A stretch of DNA of 64,000 nucleotides, taken from NCBI RefSeq assembly GCF_003843875.1, contig NZ_RKRF01000007.1, positions 620,001 to 684,000 of the forward strand, in the 5' to 3' direction. The DNA comes from Aquisalibacillus elongatus. Lineage in GTDB: Bacteria; Bacillota; Bacilli; Bacillales; Alkalibacillaceae. The notes under the pieces were generated by a model that saw nothing but the letters and a program-made list of their open reading frames with translations, searched no databases and was not told the origin of the DNA. The translations under genes and the position numbers were made by a program. Shown piece after piece: positions 7,934 through 17,576 of the stretch; position 1 is the stretch's first letter, and every line of letters starts with the position of its first letter.

Positions 7934-8890
7934 TTATTGTTTACTATTCGATAAATCTTTAATCTTTCCTTCTATATTTTCAAAAATATCTTCAAAAGTT
8001 TGCCAATAATTATCCGGATCAACCTTATACCACTCAACATCTGGTATTTTATTGCGATAATAAGTTAACTGACGTTTCGCAAATCGTCTTGTATTTCGCT
8101 TAATTAGTCTTATAGCTTCTTCTTTCGTATATTCACCTTTAAAATAGGGAATCCATTCTTTATACCCAATCCCTTGCATAGGCTGAGCACCTTCACCATA
8201 TGTTTCATAAAGCCACTTGACTTCCTCTAACAATCCATTCTCTATCATATCATCGACTCTTTGGTTAATCCGTTTGTACAACACTTCTCGGTCCATATTA
8301 AGACCGATTAAAATAATCTTATAGGGTGAGTCAAACGTTTGATCTTTCTCAATCTCTGATAACGTCTGACCTGAAGTTTCGTATACTTCAAGGGCCCTTA
8401 TAACTCTCCTAATATTATGAGGGTGTATCTTACTAGCTTGTTTAGGGTCAATTTGTTTTAATTTTTCATAGTAGGGGTCAATGCCGTTGTTTTCAATATC
8501 ATTTAGTGCCTTTTTTACAAATTCTGAATCTCTTTTGACATCACTGAACTGAAAGTCAAACAGTGCTGAATGAACATAAAAACCGGTCCCACCTACGACA
8601 ACGGGAAGCTTTTCACGAATTGAAATGTCATTCACACAATCTTTTAAATCAACTTTAAAATCCGCAGCAGAATATTCATCGTACGGTTTCAAGTGATCTA
8701 TTAAATGATGAGGAATTCCTTCCGCTTCATCTTCTGTTACCTTTGCAGAACCTATATCAAAGTTTTGATAAAACTGCATGGAATCTGCATTAATGACTTC
8801 CCCTTTAAAACGCTTAGCTATTTCAATGCCTAGTTTTGTCTTACCTACAGCAGTTGGCCCTATGACACTCACAACTATTGGTCGATTCAT
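7934..8890 (-). CDS. miaA: tRNA dimethylallyltransferase MiaA
   Basis: Transfers a dimethylallyl group to N6 of adenosine 37 in tRNAs that read codons starting with U. Its product is the substrate of MiaB, whose gene is also in this window (14523-16106). The P-loop GPTAVGKT is at residues 11-18. DSMQFYQNFDIGSAK and the HHLID segment follow, with GGTGFYVHS and the C-terminal RNTRRFAKRQLTYYRN. At 318 residues it is the normal length. It starts 18 nt after the mutL stop and is followed by hfq, an arrangement conserved from enterobacteria to bacilli. Confidence 0.97.
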   Translation of the reverse strand: MNRPIVVSVIGPTAVGKTKLGIEIAKRFKGEVINADSMQFYQNFDIGSAKVTEDEAEGIPHHLIDHLKPYDEYSAADFKVDLKDCVNDISIREKLPVVVGGTGFYVHSALFDFQFSDVKRDSEFVKKALNDIENNGIDPYYEKLKQIDPKQASKIHPHNIRRVIRALEVYETSGQTLSEIEKDQTFDSPYKIILIGLNMDREVLYKRINQRVDDMIENGLLEEVKWLYETYGEGAQPMQGIGYKEWIPYFKGEYTKEEAIRLIKRNTRRFAKRQLTYYRNKIPDVEWYKVDPDNYWQTFEDIFENIEGKIKDLSNSKQ

Positions 8891-8908
8891 AATGGATACA
8901 CCAATCCT

Positions 8909-10723
8909 TTACATAATCCGTTTGAACATTCGTTGCAATTCGTACTCACTAAAGTGTATCACAATCGGTCTACCATGAGGACATGTGAATGGATCGTGGC
9001 AAGTTCTTAGTTCATTTAGAAGGTAATCCATATCCTGATGATTCAAATAATGATTGGCTTTAATTGAACGTTTACACGACATTAAAATCGCCGCTTCTTC
9101 TCTTAACTTCTCAACACTAATTGACCTTCCGTCTATTAAATCTTCTACCATATCTCGAATGATTTGCTCTTCTTCTCCACTCGGAAACCAGCTCGGATAT
9201 GAACGAACGATATAACTATAATCACCAAATGGCTCTAAAAATAAACCTACCTGCTCAAAAGATTCTATATTTTCTTCGATGACAATGGCTTCCTTACTTG
9301 TAAATTCAAATGATAAAGGAACTGATAATTCTTGAACTTCTCTAGATGGCTGGCCTAATTTTTTCTTGAAAAATTCATATTTGATTCGCTCTTGAGCTGC
9401 ATGTTGATCGATCATATATAAACCTTTTTCGTTTTGAGCTAAAATGTAAGTTCCATGTAATTGACCGATAGGATACATGACCGGCATACGCTCTCGTATC
9501 TTAGCTTCATCTTCATTCTCTTTCCGGGAATTAGGATGTTCCACTTCAGGTTTAATAACATCTTGAACACTTGAACCAATTTCTGTATTCGATAAACTTT
9601 CGTTAACTTGAAAACCATGGGATAAATCCTCTAACGGTTCACTTGAATTTGGTTCTTTTTGATGATCTAACGGGTCAAAACTCAATTTAGTTTGTTCAGA
9701 TTTTGGTTTTTCCTTTTTCGCACCTTGTGGGATTAATGTTTGACGGTGCAAGGTTTGATAAACCGTATTTTTAACAATATCGAATAATTCTTTTTCTTTA
9801 CTGAATCGAACCTCTGTTTTAGCTGGATGAACATTCACATCTACTAAATAAGGATCCATATCAATTTGTAAGACAACAATTGGATACCGGCCAATAGGTA
9901 AAAAGGTATGATACCCATCGAAAATAGCTTTATTAATTGCCGGATTCTTAATAAAACGACCATTAACAATTAGCGAAATGAAGTTTCGGTTAGACCTTGT
10001 GATCTCTGGTTTTCCAATATAACCCGAGATATTGTAGTCAAGCGAATTGTTTTCGATTTTTAACATGTTTTGCGCTATCTTTTTACCATAGATCTGTTGA
10101 ATAACCTGAAGGAGATTACCATTGCCAGGTGTATAGAAAATTCGTTTACCATTGTGATAACACTCAAACCTCACATCAGGATGTGATAGAGCCATCTTAT
10201 TAATGGTCTCAGTAATATGACCCAGCTCTGTATGAATCGTCTTAAGGTATTTTAAGCGCGCTGGTGTATTGTAGAATAAATGTTCTACCGTAATTTCTGT
10301 ACCTTTTCTTTTCGTATGCTTATCTCGTCCCTTAATCTCTCCGCCATGAACCACTAATTCTGTCCCAGCTTGGTCACCCGTTGACGTCCTTAAAGTCAGT
10401 TGACTGACTGAAGAAATACTAGCTAACGCCTCTCCTCTAAAGCCTAGAGTTTTTACACGGAATAAATCGAACTCATCAATGATTTTACTCGTCGCATGAC
10501 GGAAAAAGGCTTTTTCACAATCATCAGGTGAGATTCCATCTCCGTCATCAATGACTTTGATTGAGCGCAAACCCGCTTCTTCTAATTCAATCTTAATCCA
10601 CTGACTATGAGCATCTATACTATTTTCTAGTAATTCTTTGATAACTGAAGCTGGACGTTCGACGACTTCCCCTGCAGCAATTTTATTCGAAAGTTCATCT
10701 GGTAATTGAACAATTTGCCCCAT
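8909..10723 (-). CDS. mutL: DNA mismatch repair endonuclease MutL
   Basis: ATPase and nicking endonuclease that acts after MutS finds a mismatch. The GHKL domain shows ENSIDAH, DDGDGI and TLGFRGEALASI. A variable linker of about residues 335-420 follows. The C-terminal domain has the endonuclease motif DQHAAQERIKYE (near 439-450), the clamp-binding-like QELSVP (464-469), SCKRSIKANH and the zinc-site CPHGRP. ATG at 10723 (604 residues) is chosen because AAAGGAGG lies 6 nt before it. The in-frame TTG at 10729 touches the ribosome site. It begins 12 nt after the mutS stop, so the two are likely co-transcribed. Confidence 0.97.
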   Translation of the reverse strand: MGQIVQLPDELSNKIAAGEVVERPASVIKELLENSIDAHSQWIKIELEEAGLRSIKVIDDGDGISPDDCEKAFFRHATSKIIDEFDLFRVKTLGFRGEALASISSVSQLTLRTSTGDQAGTELVVHGGEIKGRDKHTKRKGTEITVEHLFYNTPARLKYLKTIHTELGHITETINKMALSHPDVRFECYHNGKRIFYTPGNGNLLQVIQQIYGKKIAQNMLKIENNSLDYNISGYIGKPEITRSNRNFISLIVNGRFIKNPAINKAIFDGYHTFLPIGRYPIVVLQIDMDPYLVDVNVHPAKTEVRFSKEKELFDIVKNTVYQTLHRQTLIPQGAKKEKPKSEQTKLSFDPLDHQKEPNSSEPLEDLSHGFQVNESLSNTEIGSSVQDVIKPEVEHPNSRKENEDEAKIRERMPVMYPIGQLHGTYILAQNEKGLYMIDQHAAQERIKYEFFKKKLGQPSREVQELSVPLSFEFTSKEAIVIEENIESFEQVGLFLEPFGDYSYIVRSYPSWFPSGEEEQIIRDMVEDLIDGRSISVEKLREEAAILMSCKRSIKANHYLNHQDMDYLLNELRTCHDPFTCPHGRPIVIHFSEYELQRMFKRIM

Positions 10724-10735
10724 TTTCAACCTCCT

Positions 10736-13285
10736 TTAGTCCAGCTTTTTCTTCAACTGATAAATTAAATTCATCGCATCCATGGGTGTCATATTTAATA
10801 AATTCGCGTCCTTTATCTCATCAATCACTTCAACACTCTTGGTCAATTGAACCTCGCGTTCTTCTTCAAATAAGGTTAATTGTTCTTCTGATTGTGTTTC
10901 TTGTTCACGTACAGTACTTGTTGCTTCATACGATTCTAATAAATAATTTGCACGGTCTATAATATCATCTGGCAGATTCGCTAACTTCGCAACATGAACT
11001 CCATAACTTTTATCCGCTTTACCTTCTTGTATATGGTGTAAAAATACAACTTCACCGTCATGCTCATCAACTTCAACATGAACATTTTTCAACTGATCCA
11101 ATGATTCTTCTAATGAGGTTAATTCATGATAGTGCGTCGAGAATAATGTTTTTGCGCCGATATGGTGATGGATATATTCAACAATGGATTGCGCTAAAGC
11201 CATACCATCATACGTACTTGTTCCGCGGCCAATTTCATCAAAAAGAATTAAACTTTGTTTGGTTGCCTGACGTACGGCGTGTTCAGACTCTAACATCTCG
11301 ACCATAAACGTACTTTGACCAGAGACTAAATCGTCCGCTGCGCCAATTCGCGTAAAGATCTGGTCAAACACTGGAACAGTAGCAGATTTAGCCGGTACAA
11401 AACAGCCAATCTGTGCCATGATGACGATTAGTCCAAGTTGCCTCATGTACGTACTTTTACCAGCCATGTTCGGACCTGTTATAAGCAAAATATTCGTATT
11501 GTCATTGAGGTAAAAGCTATTAGGTACAAATTCTTCTTTCATGACTTGTTCAACCACTGGGTGTCTTGCATCTTCAATTTCAATTACATGTTCGTCAACA
11601 ATTGTAGGTTTTGTGTAATTGTTAAGCTCGCTAATATTTGCAAAACTTAATAGTACATCAATTTGACTAATTCGATCCGCTAATAACTGTAAAATCGAAA
11701 TATAGTCTTTCATTTGATCACGTATACTAATAAATAAATCGTATTCAAGATTAACACTTTTGTCATTAGCTTCTAATATTAAGCGCTCTTTTTCCTTAAG
11801 TTCCGGCGTTATAAAACGCTCTGCATTCGCTAACGTTTGTTTGCGCTCAAAGCGTGATAGATCAACTTGTGATAGATTAGCTTTAGTTATTTCGATATAA
11901 TAACCAAATACTTTGTTATACCCGATCTTTAATGATTTAATCCCAGTGCGTTCACGTTCAGTCGCTTCTAAATTCGCAACCCACGTCTTCCCATTACGAG
12001 AAGCTTCGCGGAATTCATCTAATTGCTCATGATACCCGTCTTTTATAATACCGCCTTCTGTAATTAAAATAGGCGGATCTTCAGCAATCCCCTTTTCTAA
12101 TAAATCATGAATCTCCTTATAAGGCGTTAGATCTGGTAATAAGGACTGAATGGAATCTTCTTCAATTTTACCTAGGATGTGCTCAATATTCGGGAGCGCA
12201 CGTAAAGATCGTTTTAATTGTAGTAAGTCTCTAGCATTTACATTTCCATAAGAAATGCGGCCTGCCAATCGTTCGATGTCGTATATATCTTGCAACGCCT
12301 CTTTTAATTCTTCACGCTCAAAGAAATGATCCATTAAAGCTTGTACTTGTTGATGACGCTTTTCAATTGCAGATTTCGATAACAATGGCCTGTCGATCCA
12401 TTTCTTTAACTTTCGAGCTCCCATTGCCGTTGCTGTATGGTCTAACACTGACAATAAGGTGCCTTTTTTGCTCTTATCCCGAATAGATTCCATTAGTTCG
12501 AGATTGCGTTTTGAATACAAATCTAACTTCATATACTGAGCTAATTCAATATATTCAACTTGTTGTAAATGTAGTAAAAATCGTTTTTGTGAATGATAAA
12601 TATACTGAAACACGCGAGCGAATCCACGAATTAATCTTTCATCATCAATATTTTCTACTAAATATTCATAGTCACCTGGGATATGTTCTGCGACTTCAAT
12701 AGAAATCGTGACGTTTAAATAATGAGCCAACTGATCCTGCTCATCTTCGTTAAAATTCTCTGGTACAACAATTTCTCTTACCGGCCGATTGTATAACTCA
12801 CTTAAAACATCCTTAAACTCACTCTCAATTAAACTAACAAAACTCTCACCTGTTGAAAGGTCAACATAAGAAACCACATAGTCATTTGAGATGGGTGTGA
12901 TCGAGGCAATAAAGTTATTTTCATCTTCATTTAACATACTATCTTCCATAATCGTACCAGGGGTAATAACTTGAACAACTTCTCGCTTCACTACTCCTTT
13001 GGCCGATTTAGGATCTTCGACTTGTTCACATATCGCAACTTTATAGCCTTTTTCGATTAAGGTTTTAATATATCGTTCAGCTGAGTGATAGGGAACACCG
13101 CACATTGGAATTTTTTCTTGTCCACCATCACGCTGTGTTAATGTTATTTCTAATTCTTTTGCAGCTTTTAATGCATCATCAAAAAATAATTCATAAAAGT
13201 CACCAAGACGAAATAATAAAAATGCATCTTGATTGGCTTCTTTAATCTTTAAATATTGTTCTATCATGGGTGTGTAGGCTGCCAT
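10736..13285 (-). CDS. mutS: DNA mismatch recognition protein MutS
   Basis: Recognises base mismatches and small loops and recruits MutL. The N-terminal mismatch domain includes the FLLFRLGDFYELF loop with the Phe-x-Glu wedge. Connector, core and clamp domains follow. The ATPase domain has GPNMAGKSTYMRQ, DEIGRGTSTYDG and the STHYHEL switch. QLTLF at residues 802-806 is a canonical beta-clamp binding motif, consistent with replisome coupling. The protein is 849 residues, close to B. subtilis MutS. GGGGGAT precedes the ATG. It opens the mutS-mutL-miaA-hfq unit. A terminator separates it from cotE. Confidence 0.98.
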   Translation of the reverse strand: MAAYTPMIEQYLKIKEANQDAFLLFRLGDFYELFFDDALKAAKELEITLTQRDGGQEKIPMCGVPYHSAERYIKTLIEKGYKVAICEQVEDPKSAKGVVKREVVQVITPGTIMEDSMLNEDENNFIASITPISNDYVVSYVDLSTGESFVSLIESEFKDVLSELYNRPVREIVVPENFNEDEQDQLAHYLNVTISIEVAEHIPGDYEYLVENIDDERLIRGFARVFQYIYHSQKRFLLHLQQVEYIELAQYMKLDLYSKRNLELMESIRDKSKKGTLLSVLDHTATAMGARKLKKWIDRPLLSKSAIEKRHQQVQALMDHFFEREELKEALQDIYDIERLAGRISYGNVNARDLLQLKRSLRALPNIEHILGKIEEDSIQSLLPDLTPYKEIHDLLEKGIAEDPPILITEGGIIKDGYHEQLDEFREASRNGKTWVANLEATERERTGIKSLKIGYNKVFGYYIEITKANLSQVDLSRFERKQTLANAERFITPELKEKERLILEANDKSVNLEYDLFISIRDQMKDYISILQLLADRISQIDVLLSFANISELNNYTKPTIVDEHVIEIEDARHPVVEQVMKEEFVPNSFYLNDNTNILLITGPNMAGKSTYMRQLGLIVIMAQIGCFVPAKSATVPVFDQIFTRIGAADDLVSGQSTFMVEMLESEHAVRQATKQSLILFDEIGRGTSTYDGMALAQSIVEYIHHHIGAKTLFSTHYHELTSLEESLDQLKNVHVEVDEHDGEVVFLHHIQEGKADKSYGVHVAKLANLPDDIIDRANYLLESYEATSTVREQETQSEEQLTLFEEEREVQLTKSVEVIDEIKDANLLNMTPMDAMNLIYQLKKKLD

Positions 13286-13365
13286 TTATGTATCCCCCAA
13301 TTCACTATATCTAACCGTCATTATAGCATAAATGGCCGATAAAATTCATGACTATGAAATAAAAG

Positions 13366-13392
13366 AAAAAGGCTGATTAGTTCAGCCTTTTT
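13366..13392 (-). terminator. Terminator of cotE
   Basis: AAAAAGGCTGA pairs with TCAGCCTTTTT, reaching into the cotE stop codon. The minus strand continues TTTTTCTTTTATTTC. Confidence 0.88.
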
Positions 13393-13921
13393 AATGTTCT
13401 TTATCAATATCAATTTCAGCCAATTCGGCTTCTAGTTCGTCAAAATCAAAATCATCTTCATCAAAACCGTTTGGTTCAACTTTAGCCCATACCTTCGTTT
13501 CTCCAATGATATCAACGACGAATTCTCGTTCTAGCTCTACTTTTACTTTTCCACTGTCATCAATCGTACACTCTAACGTATTTGGTTGTTGCGTTGCTCT
13601 ACAAGCAACATCAAATTTATTTGAGATACATTTTTCATCTTTCATAACGATCGGAACTTTATCAACATATTGTTTTCGTTCAGTAATTACCTCTGTTTTT
13701 GTATTGTCATTATATGAATACCAAACGTTAATATCGTAAGCTCCTGTTACTTCAACCACATGCCCTTTCTTCTTTGCCTCATATTGATGATTGATGACCC
13801 AGCAACCTAAAATGCTGGATGGTCGATGATTAGGTGAAACCATGTGAAGTGTTTCTGTGAATTTCTTACCTTTACCACAAACCGCTTTTGTTATAATTTC
13901 GCGATAGTCGCGGTCGAACAT
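13391..13921 (-). CDS. cotE: Outer spore coat morphogenetic protein CotE
   Basis: CotE assembles around the forespore and is needed to build the outer coat in Bacillus. The protein contains the family's REIITKAVCGKGKKF start, PSSILGCWVINH, DINVWYSYNDNTKTEVITER, ATQQPNTLECTI and a strongly acidic tail. ATG at 13921 (176 residues) is preferred. AAAGGAGGAGG lies about 7 nt upstream, and the in-frame ATG at 13948 would translate that ribosome site as KGGGSG. It lies next to mutS and ricA-miaB as in B. subtilis. Mother-cell sigma factor control is expected from the family. I could not fix a SigE or SigK promoter in the 13922-14071 gap. Confidence 0.95.
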   Translation of the reverse strand: MFDRDYREIITKAVCGKGKKFTETLHMVSPNHRPSSILGCWVINHQYEAKKKGHVVEVTGAYDINVWYSYNDNTKTEVITERKQYVDKVPIVMKDEKCISNKFDVACRATQQPNTLECTIDDSGKVKVELEREFVVDIIGETKVWAKVEPNGFDEDDFDFDELEAELAEIDIDKEH

Positions 13922-14071
13922 TCCTGATCCTCCTCCTTTATTAGCCAATGTATTTTATGCAAACTAGGTATCTGTTGTGATTCATGGCCGCATTTGTTTT
14001 ATGTTTTATACTCATTCATATGTAAATGCCCAGTAAAGTGTTAATAGGTTAGGAGGAGTTTATAAAAAATA

Positions 14072-14099
14072 AAAACCTATGGGGATTCCCATAGGTTTT
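14072..14099 (-). terminator. Terminator of miaB-ricA
   Basis: A perfect 12-bp stem AAAACCTATGGG/CCCATAGGTTTT with loop GATT, then TATTTTTTAT on the minus strand. Confidence 0.9.
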
Positions 14100-14108
14100 A
14101 AGTTAAAG

Positions 14109-14522
14109 CTAGACACGATTTACTTTTGAGCCTGTTTCACCTTTTAAAACATTACCACCTGTTGAGCGAACAATCTCATCTGTCACTTCATTGGCGATGG
14201 TGTTTGTTACGCGTTGTAATAAGTCATTAACAACTACTTGAGAATCTTTAAACTCCTGAACAATTGGAATTGCATCCAATTCTTGCTGAAGACGATCTAA
14301 TTCTTCTTCAACACGCTTTAATGCTTCACCTTTATCATAATGCTGAAGATTAACAGCTTGCTTTTGTAAAGCTTTAATCTTTTTGATGTGACTTTGCACC
14401 TTATTACTTTCATTTATTTTTGCTTCAAGCTGTTTAAAACGTTCAATTTCATCAATGTTTGCTAGTTTTTTCGCTAGCTCTTTCGCTTCTTCTACAACTT
14501 CCTGACGTGTATATTCAGCCAT
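14109..14522 (-). CDS. ricA: RicA (YmcA), YlbF/YmcA family RNA-processing cofactor
   Basis: In B. subtilis RicA forms a complex with RicF and RicT that supports RNase Y-dependent mRNA maturation, Spo0A phosphorylation, biofilm formation and competence. The 137-residue helical protein matches through KIKALQKQAVNLQHYDKGEAL, IPIVQEFKDSQVVVNDLLQ and STGGNVLKGETGSKV. It stops at GSKVNRV, shortly after that motif, and contains no cysteine at all. The B. subtilis protein has a C-terminal Cys reported to bind an iron-sulfur cluster. The ATG directly abuts the miaB stop, so the two are co-translated. rny, the expected partner, lies about 3 kb away. Confidence 0.94.
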   Translation of the reverse strand: MAEYTRQEVVEEAKELAKKLANIDEIERFKQLEAKINESNKVQSHIKKIKALQKQAVNLQHYDKGEALKRVEEELDRLQQELDAIPIVQEFKDSQVVVNDLLQRVTNTIANEVTDEIVRSTGGNVLKGETGSKVNRV

Positions 14523-16106
14523 TTAAATCACCTCTGCTGGTTCAGCGGATGGTTCTTCAACCATTTCGCCGTCTAATGTCCAAGTTTTTGTATTCGTAAT
14601 TTTCACATTTACAACCTGACCGATTGCTGATCTAGGACCTTCAAAATTAACTAATTTACCACGTTCAGTGTAACCAGCCAATTTCTCGTCATTACTTTTA
14701 CTTGTTCCTTCAACAAGTACTTTAACAACTCTATCTTGATACTGTTCCATCGCTTTTCTAGAGTATTCATTGACGACTTCATTCAAGCGATGCAGACGTT
14801 TTTTCTTAACGTCTTCTGACACATGATCTTCAATGCGAGCTGCAGGTGTGCCATCACGTGGTGAGAAAATAAATGTGTAAGCACCCTCAAATCCTACTTC
14901 ATGGTATAACGAAATCGTCTCCTCAAATTGCTCTTCGGTTTCATTAGGGAACCCAACGATGATATCTGTTGTTAAAGCCGCATTAGGAATTTGTTCTTTA
15001 ATTTTACGAACTAATTCTAAATAGCTTTCTCGAGTATAGCGACGTGCCATAACTCTCAATACCTCAGAGCTTCCAGATTGTACTGGTAAGTGAATATAAG
15101 GCATTAGGTTTCCACCCTTAGCTAATACTTCAATGAGGCGATCGTCGAAATCTCTTGGATGTGATGTCGTAAATTTAACACGCGGGATATCAATTTTACG
15201 AATTTCATCCATTAGATCACCAAGGCCATAGTCCATATCTAAGTCTTTACCATATGCATTAACGTTTTGCCCAAGTAATGTGACTTCTTTATAGCCTTGT
15301 GCAGCTAAATGACGAATTTCTTGAATAATGTCTTCTGGCCTGCGACTACGTTCTTTACCACGTGTGTAAGGCACTATGCAGTATGTACAGAACTTGTCGC
15401 ACCCGTACATAATGTTGACCCATGCTTTAATACGGCCTTCACGGCGTTTTGGTAGATTTTCAATTATGTCGCCCTCTTTAGACCATACTTCCACAACCAT
15501 TTCCTTACTCATTAACGCATTGTAAACAAGCTGAGGTAAGCGGTGGATATTATGAGTTCCAAAAATTAAATCAACATATTGGTGTTTTTTAAGAATGCGA
15601 TTTACGACTGACTCTTCCTGTGACATACAGCCACAAACGCCTATAATTAAATCCGGATTTTCACGTTTCAAGGCTTTTAAGTGACCAATTTCACCGAACA
15701 CTTTATTCTCAGCATTCTCACGAATAGCACACGTATTCAATAAGATGATGTCAGCTTCGTTTTGGTCTGTTGTAGCCTCATAACCCATCTCAGATAAAAT
15801 CCCTGACATGACTTCTGTATCGTGTTCGTTCATCTGACAACCATATGTCCGGATTAAAAATTTCTTACCTTTACCGAGCCCTTGAAATTGGTCTTCAATT
15901 TCAAAGTCATCATGGTATTCTACTTCTTTTCTTAAACGCTTTTTAGCCTTTTTCATATTCGGTGGTTCATAGGTGGCTTCAAAGTATTTAAGAAAATCAT
16001 CAGACGTTGTTGTTTTAAGACGTTGCAAGTTGTCCTCATCGGATTTTACGTCCGCAGGATCAACTTGGTTAATTTGACTCTGCTCTTTCCGTTGCTTTTC
16101 GTTCAT
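14523..16106 (-). CDS. miaB: tRNA-2-methylthio-N6-dimethylallyladenosine synthase MiaB
   Basis: Radical-SAM methylthiotransferase that adds a methylthio group to the i6A37 made by MiaA. The N-terminal UPF0004 domain supplies cluster cysteines in [19 protein letters not shown] and VCGCMSQEE. The radical-SAM motif CxxxCxxC is in [18 protein letters not shown]-terminal TRAM domain ends the protein. Its 527 residues include a charged N-terminal extension of about 80, as in the B. subtilis homolog YmcB. GAAAGGAG precedes the ATG. It heads the miaB-ricA unit. Confidence 0.97.
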   Translation of the reverse strand: MNEKQRKEQSQINQVDPADVKSDEDNLQRLKTTTSDDFLKYFEATYEPPNMKKAKKRLRKEVEYHDDFEIEDQFQGLGKGKKFLIRTYGCQMNEHDTEVMSGILSEMGYEATTDQNEADIILLNTCAIRENAENKVFGEIGHLKALKRENPDLIIGVCGCMSQEESVVNRILKKHQYVDLIFGTHNIHRLPQLVYNALMSKEMVVEVWSKEGDIIENLPKRREGRIKAWVNIMYGCDKFCTYCIVPYTRGKERSRRPEDIIQEIRHLAAQGYKEVTLLGQNVNAYGKDLDMDYGLGDLMDEIRKIDIPRVKFTTSHPRDFDDRLIEVLAKGGNLMPYIHLPVQSGSSEVLRVMARRYTRESYLELVRKIKEQIPNAALTTDIIVGFPNETEEQFEETISLYHEVGFEGAYTFIFSPRDGTPAARIEDHVSEDVKKKRLHRLNEVVNEYSRKAMEQYQDRVVKVLVEGTSKSNDEKLAGYTERGKLVNFEGPRSAIGQVVNVKITNTKTWTLDGEMVEEPSAEPAEVI

Positions 16107-16253
16107 TTATATAAACTCCTTTCGTCCAGAATATCAAGCAAGACATATCTGTTCATTATTACAGTATAAATCCTCATACTGATTTTAACAACATAGAACA
16201 GGTAATTCCAAAGAAATATCACTGAAATGTCAAATGTTTCATATTACATAAAA

Positions 16254-16283
16254 AACGTTCAAACCTAACCAGGTTTGAACGTT
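16254..16283 (-). terminator. Terminator of spoVS
   Basis: A perfect 13-bp stem starting AACGTTCAAACCT with loop AACC. It ends in TTTTTTATG on the minus strand. Confidence 0.92.
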
Positions 16284-16296
16284 CACATTCTCTGTC

Positions 16297-16557
16297 TTAT
16301 CTTGGTTCTACAATTAGTTTAATTGCCGTTCTTTCTTCTTGGTCAATCATGATATCTGTAAATGCTGGAATACAAATCAAGTCAACACCACTAGGAGCAA
16401 CAAATCCTCTTGCAATCGCTACTGCTTTAACGGCCTGGTTAAGAGCACCCGCACCAATCGCTTGAATTTCTGCCGACCCACGTTCACGTAATACATTTGC
16501 TAACGCACCAGCTACAGAATTTGGATTTGACTTTGCTGAAACCTTTAATATTTCCAT
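16297..16557 (-). CDS. spoVS: Stage V sporulation protein S
   Basis: Small Alba-like dimeric protein of 86 residues, the exact family length. It contains MEILKVSAKSNPNSVAGALANVLRERG, then AIGAGALNQAVKAVAIARGFVAPSGVDL and a C-terminal EERTAIKLIVEPR. In B. subtilis loss of SpoVS affects septation and progression past stage V. Its biochemical role is unclear. GGAGGAAC lies before the ATG. A near-perfect SigH-type promoter (16602-16631) precedes it and a strong terminator follows, so it is probably a single-gene unit switched on at the start of sporulation. Confidence 0.97.
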   Translation of the reverse strand: MEILKVSAKSNPNSVAGALANVLRERGSAEIQAIGAGALNQAVKAVAIARGFVAPSGVDLICIPAFTDIMIDQEERTAIKLIVEPR

Positions 16558-16601
16558 TACTAGTTCCTCCTTAATTGACTATTATGATTTTCATAACTAA
16601 T

Positions 16602-16631
16602 TTATTCAGCATTCTTTTGCACTATTCCTTT
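16602..16631 (-). promoter_or_regulatory. Putative SigH promoter of spoVS
   Basis: On the minus strand AAAGGAATA (16623-16631) and GCTGAATAA (16602-16610), 12 bp apart. These match the SigH consensus RnAGGAwWW and RnnGAATww at all positions. spoVS is a known SigH gene in B. subtilis. Confidence 0.8.
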
Positions 16632-16674
16632 TATTATGAACTAGTTTTTCGAAAAATTCAAATATTCAATATTA

Positions 16675-17472
16675 TTAATCGAAATTTATGTGGTCCGCAT
16701 TGATTAAAATGCGTTTGATACTATTAGTTTTACCCGTTTTATCATCAATTGAAACACTTAATCCACTAAGAACCGTACGATTCGTTTCAGGGATTTCAAA
16801 TTTAGCGGGTAACCCGGTTTTAAATTTTCTAATGATGGATTCTTTTTCCATGCCTAAAATACTATCATATGCACCCGTCATACCAACATCTGTAATATAC
16901 CCTGTTCCATTCGTTAAAATGCGTTCATCAGCAGTCTGGATATGTGTATGAGTGCCAACAACGGTTGATACTTTACCATCCAAATACCAACCCATGGCCT
17001 GTTTTTCGCTAGTTGCTTCACCGTGAAAATCAACAAAAATAATATTTGTTTTCTTTTTAGCTTCGTTTACTAGTGTATCAATGACCTGGAATGGATCATC
17101 TAGCGGATTCATAAACGTCCGGCCCATTAGATTAATAATAGCTACATCTTTTTGTTTAGCCTTAACAAATTGAAGACCAACTCCAGGTGTGCCTTCAGGA
17201 TAGTTCGCGGGGCGAACGAGTTGTTTGGCATCATCTATAAAATCGAATATTTCTTTTTTGTCCCACGCGTGATTCCCTAAAGTTACGAAGTCTGCACCAT
17301 TTTCTAATAGTTCATGATAGATTTTTTTTGTTAGCCCTTTACCGTGCGCAGCATTTTCTCCATTTACGATCGCTAAGTCCGTATGATATTGCTTTTTCAA
17401 TTTAGGTAAATGTTCTTTGAATGCATTTCTACCAGGTTTACCTACAATATCTCCTATAAATAATATATTCAT
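16675..17472 (-). CDS. ymdB: YmdB, metallophosphodiesterase
   Basis: Calcineurin-like phosphodiesterase of the TIGR00282 family. The B. subtilis enzyme hydrolyses cyclic nucleotides, affects motility/biofilm choice and has been linked to RNase Y. Metal-binding motifs run in order: FIGDIVGKPGR (residues 4-14), NGENAAHGKG, LGNHAWDK, FVDFHGEATSEK and GTHTHIQTAD. The protein is 265 residues, one more than in B. subtilis. Its ATG has AGAAAGGA upstream. It lies just downstream of rny, as in relatives, though a terminator lies between them. Confidence 0.96.
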   Translation of the reverse strand: MNILFIGDIVGKPGRNAFKEHLPKLKKQYHTDLAIVNGENAAHGKGLTKKIYHELLENGADFVTLGNHAWDKKEIFDFIDDAKQLVRPANYPEGTPGVGLQFVKAKQKDVAIINLMGRTFMNPLDDPFQVIDTLVNEAKKKTNIIFVDFHGEATSEKQAMGWYLDGKVSTVVGTHTHIQTADERILTNGTGYITDVGMTGAYDSILGMEKESIIRKFKTGLPAKFEIPETNRTVLSGLSVSIDDKTGKTNSIKRILINADHINFD

Positions 17473-17550
17473 ACTTGTTTCCTTTCTAAATCTTTTGTTA
17501 CGTAAATAGTTACATAAACTATTTATAAAGTCAAAAGGTTATAAAAAAAT

Positions 17551-17576
17551 AAAAACGGCTAAAGTTAGCCGTTTTT
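17551..17576 (-). terminator. Terminator at the end of rny
   Basis: AAAAACGGCTAA pairs with TTAGCCGTTTTT around a very short loop, and ATTTTTTTATAACC follows on the minus strand. The stem overlaps the rny stop region. Confidence 0.85.

Noticed and set aside
13922..14071. SigE or SigK promoter for cotE
   Set aside because: The best candidate (ACATATG, then CATAAAAC) matches only 5 of 7 bases in its -35, and other spacings look no better. Not strong enough to annotate.
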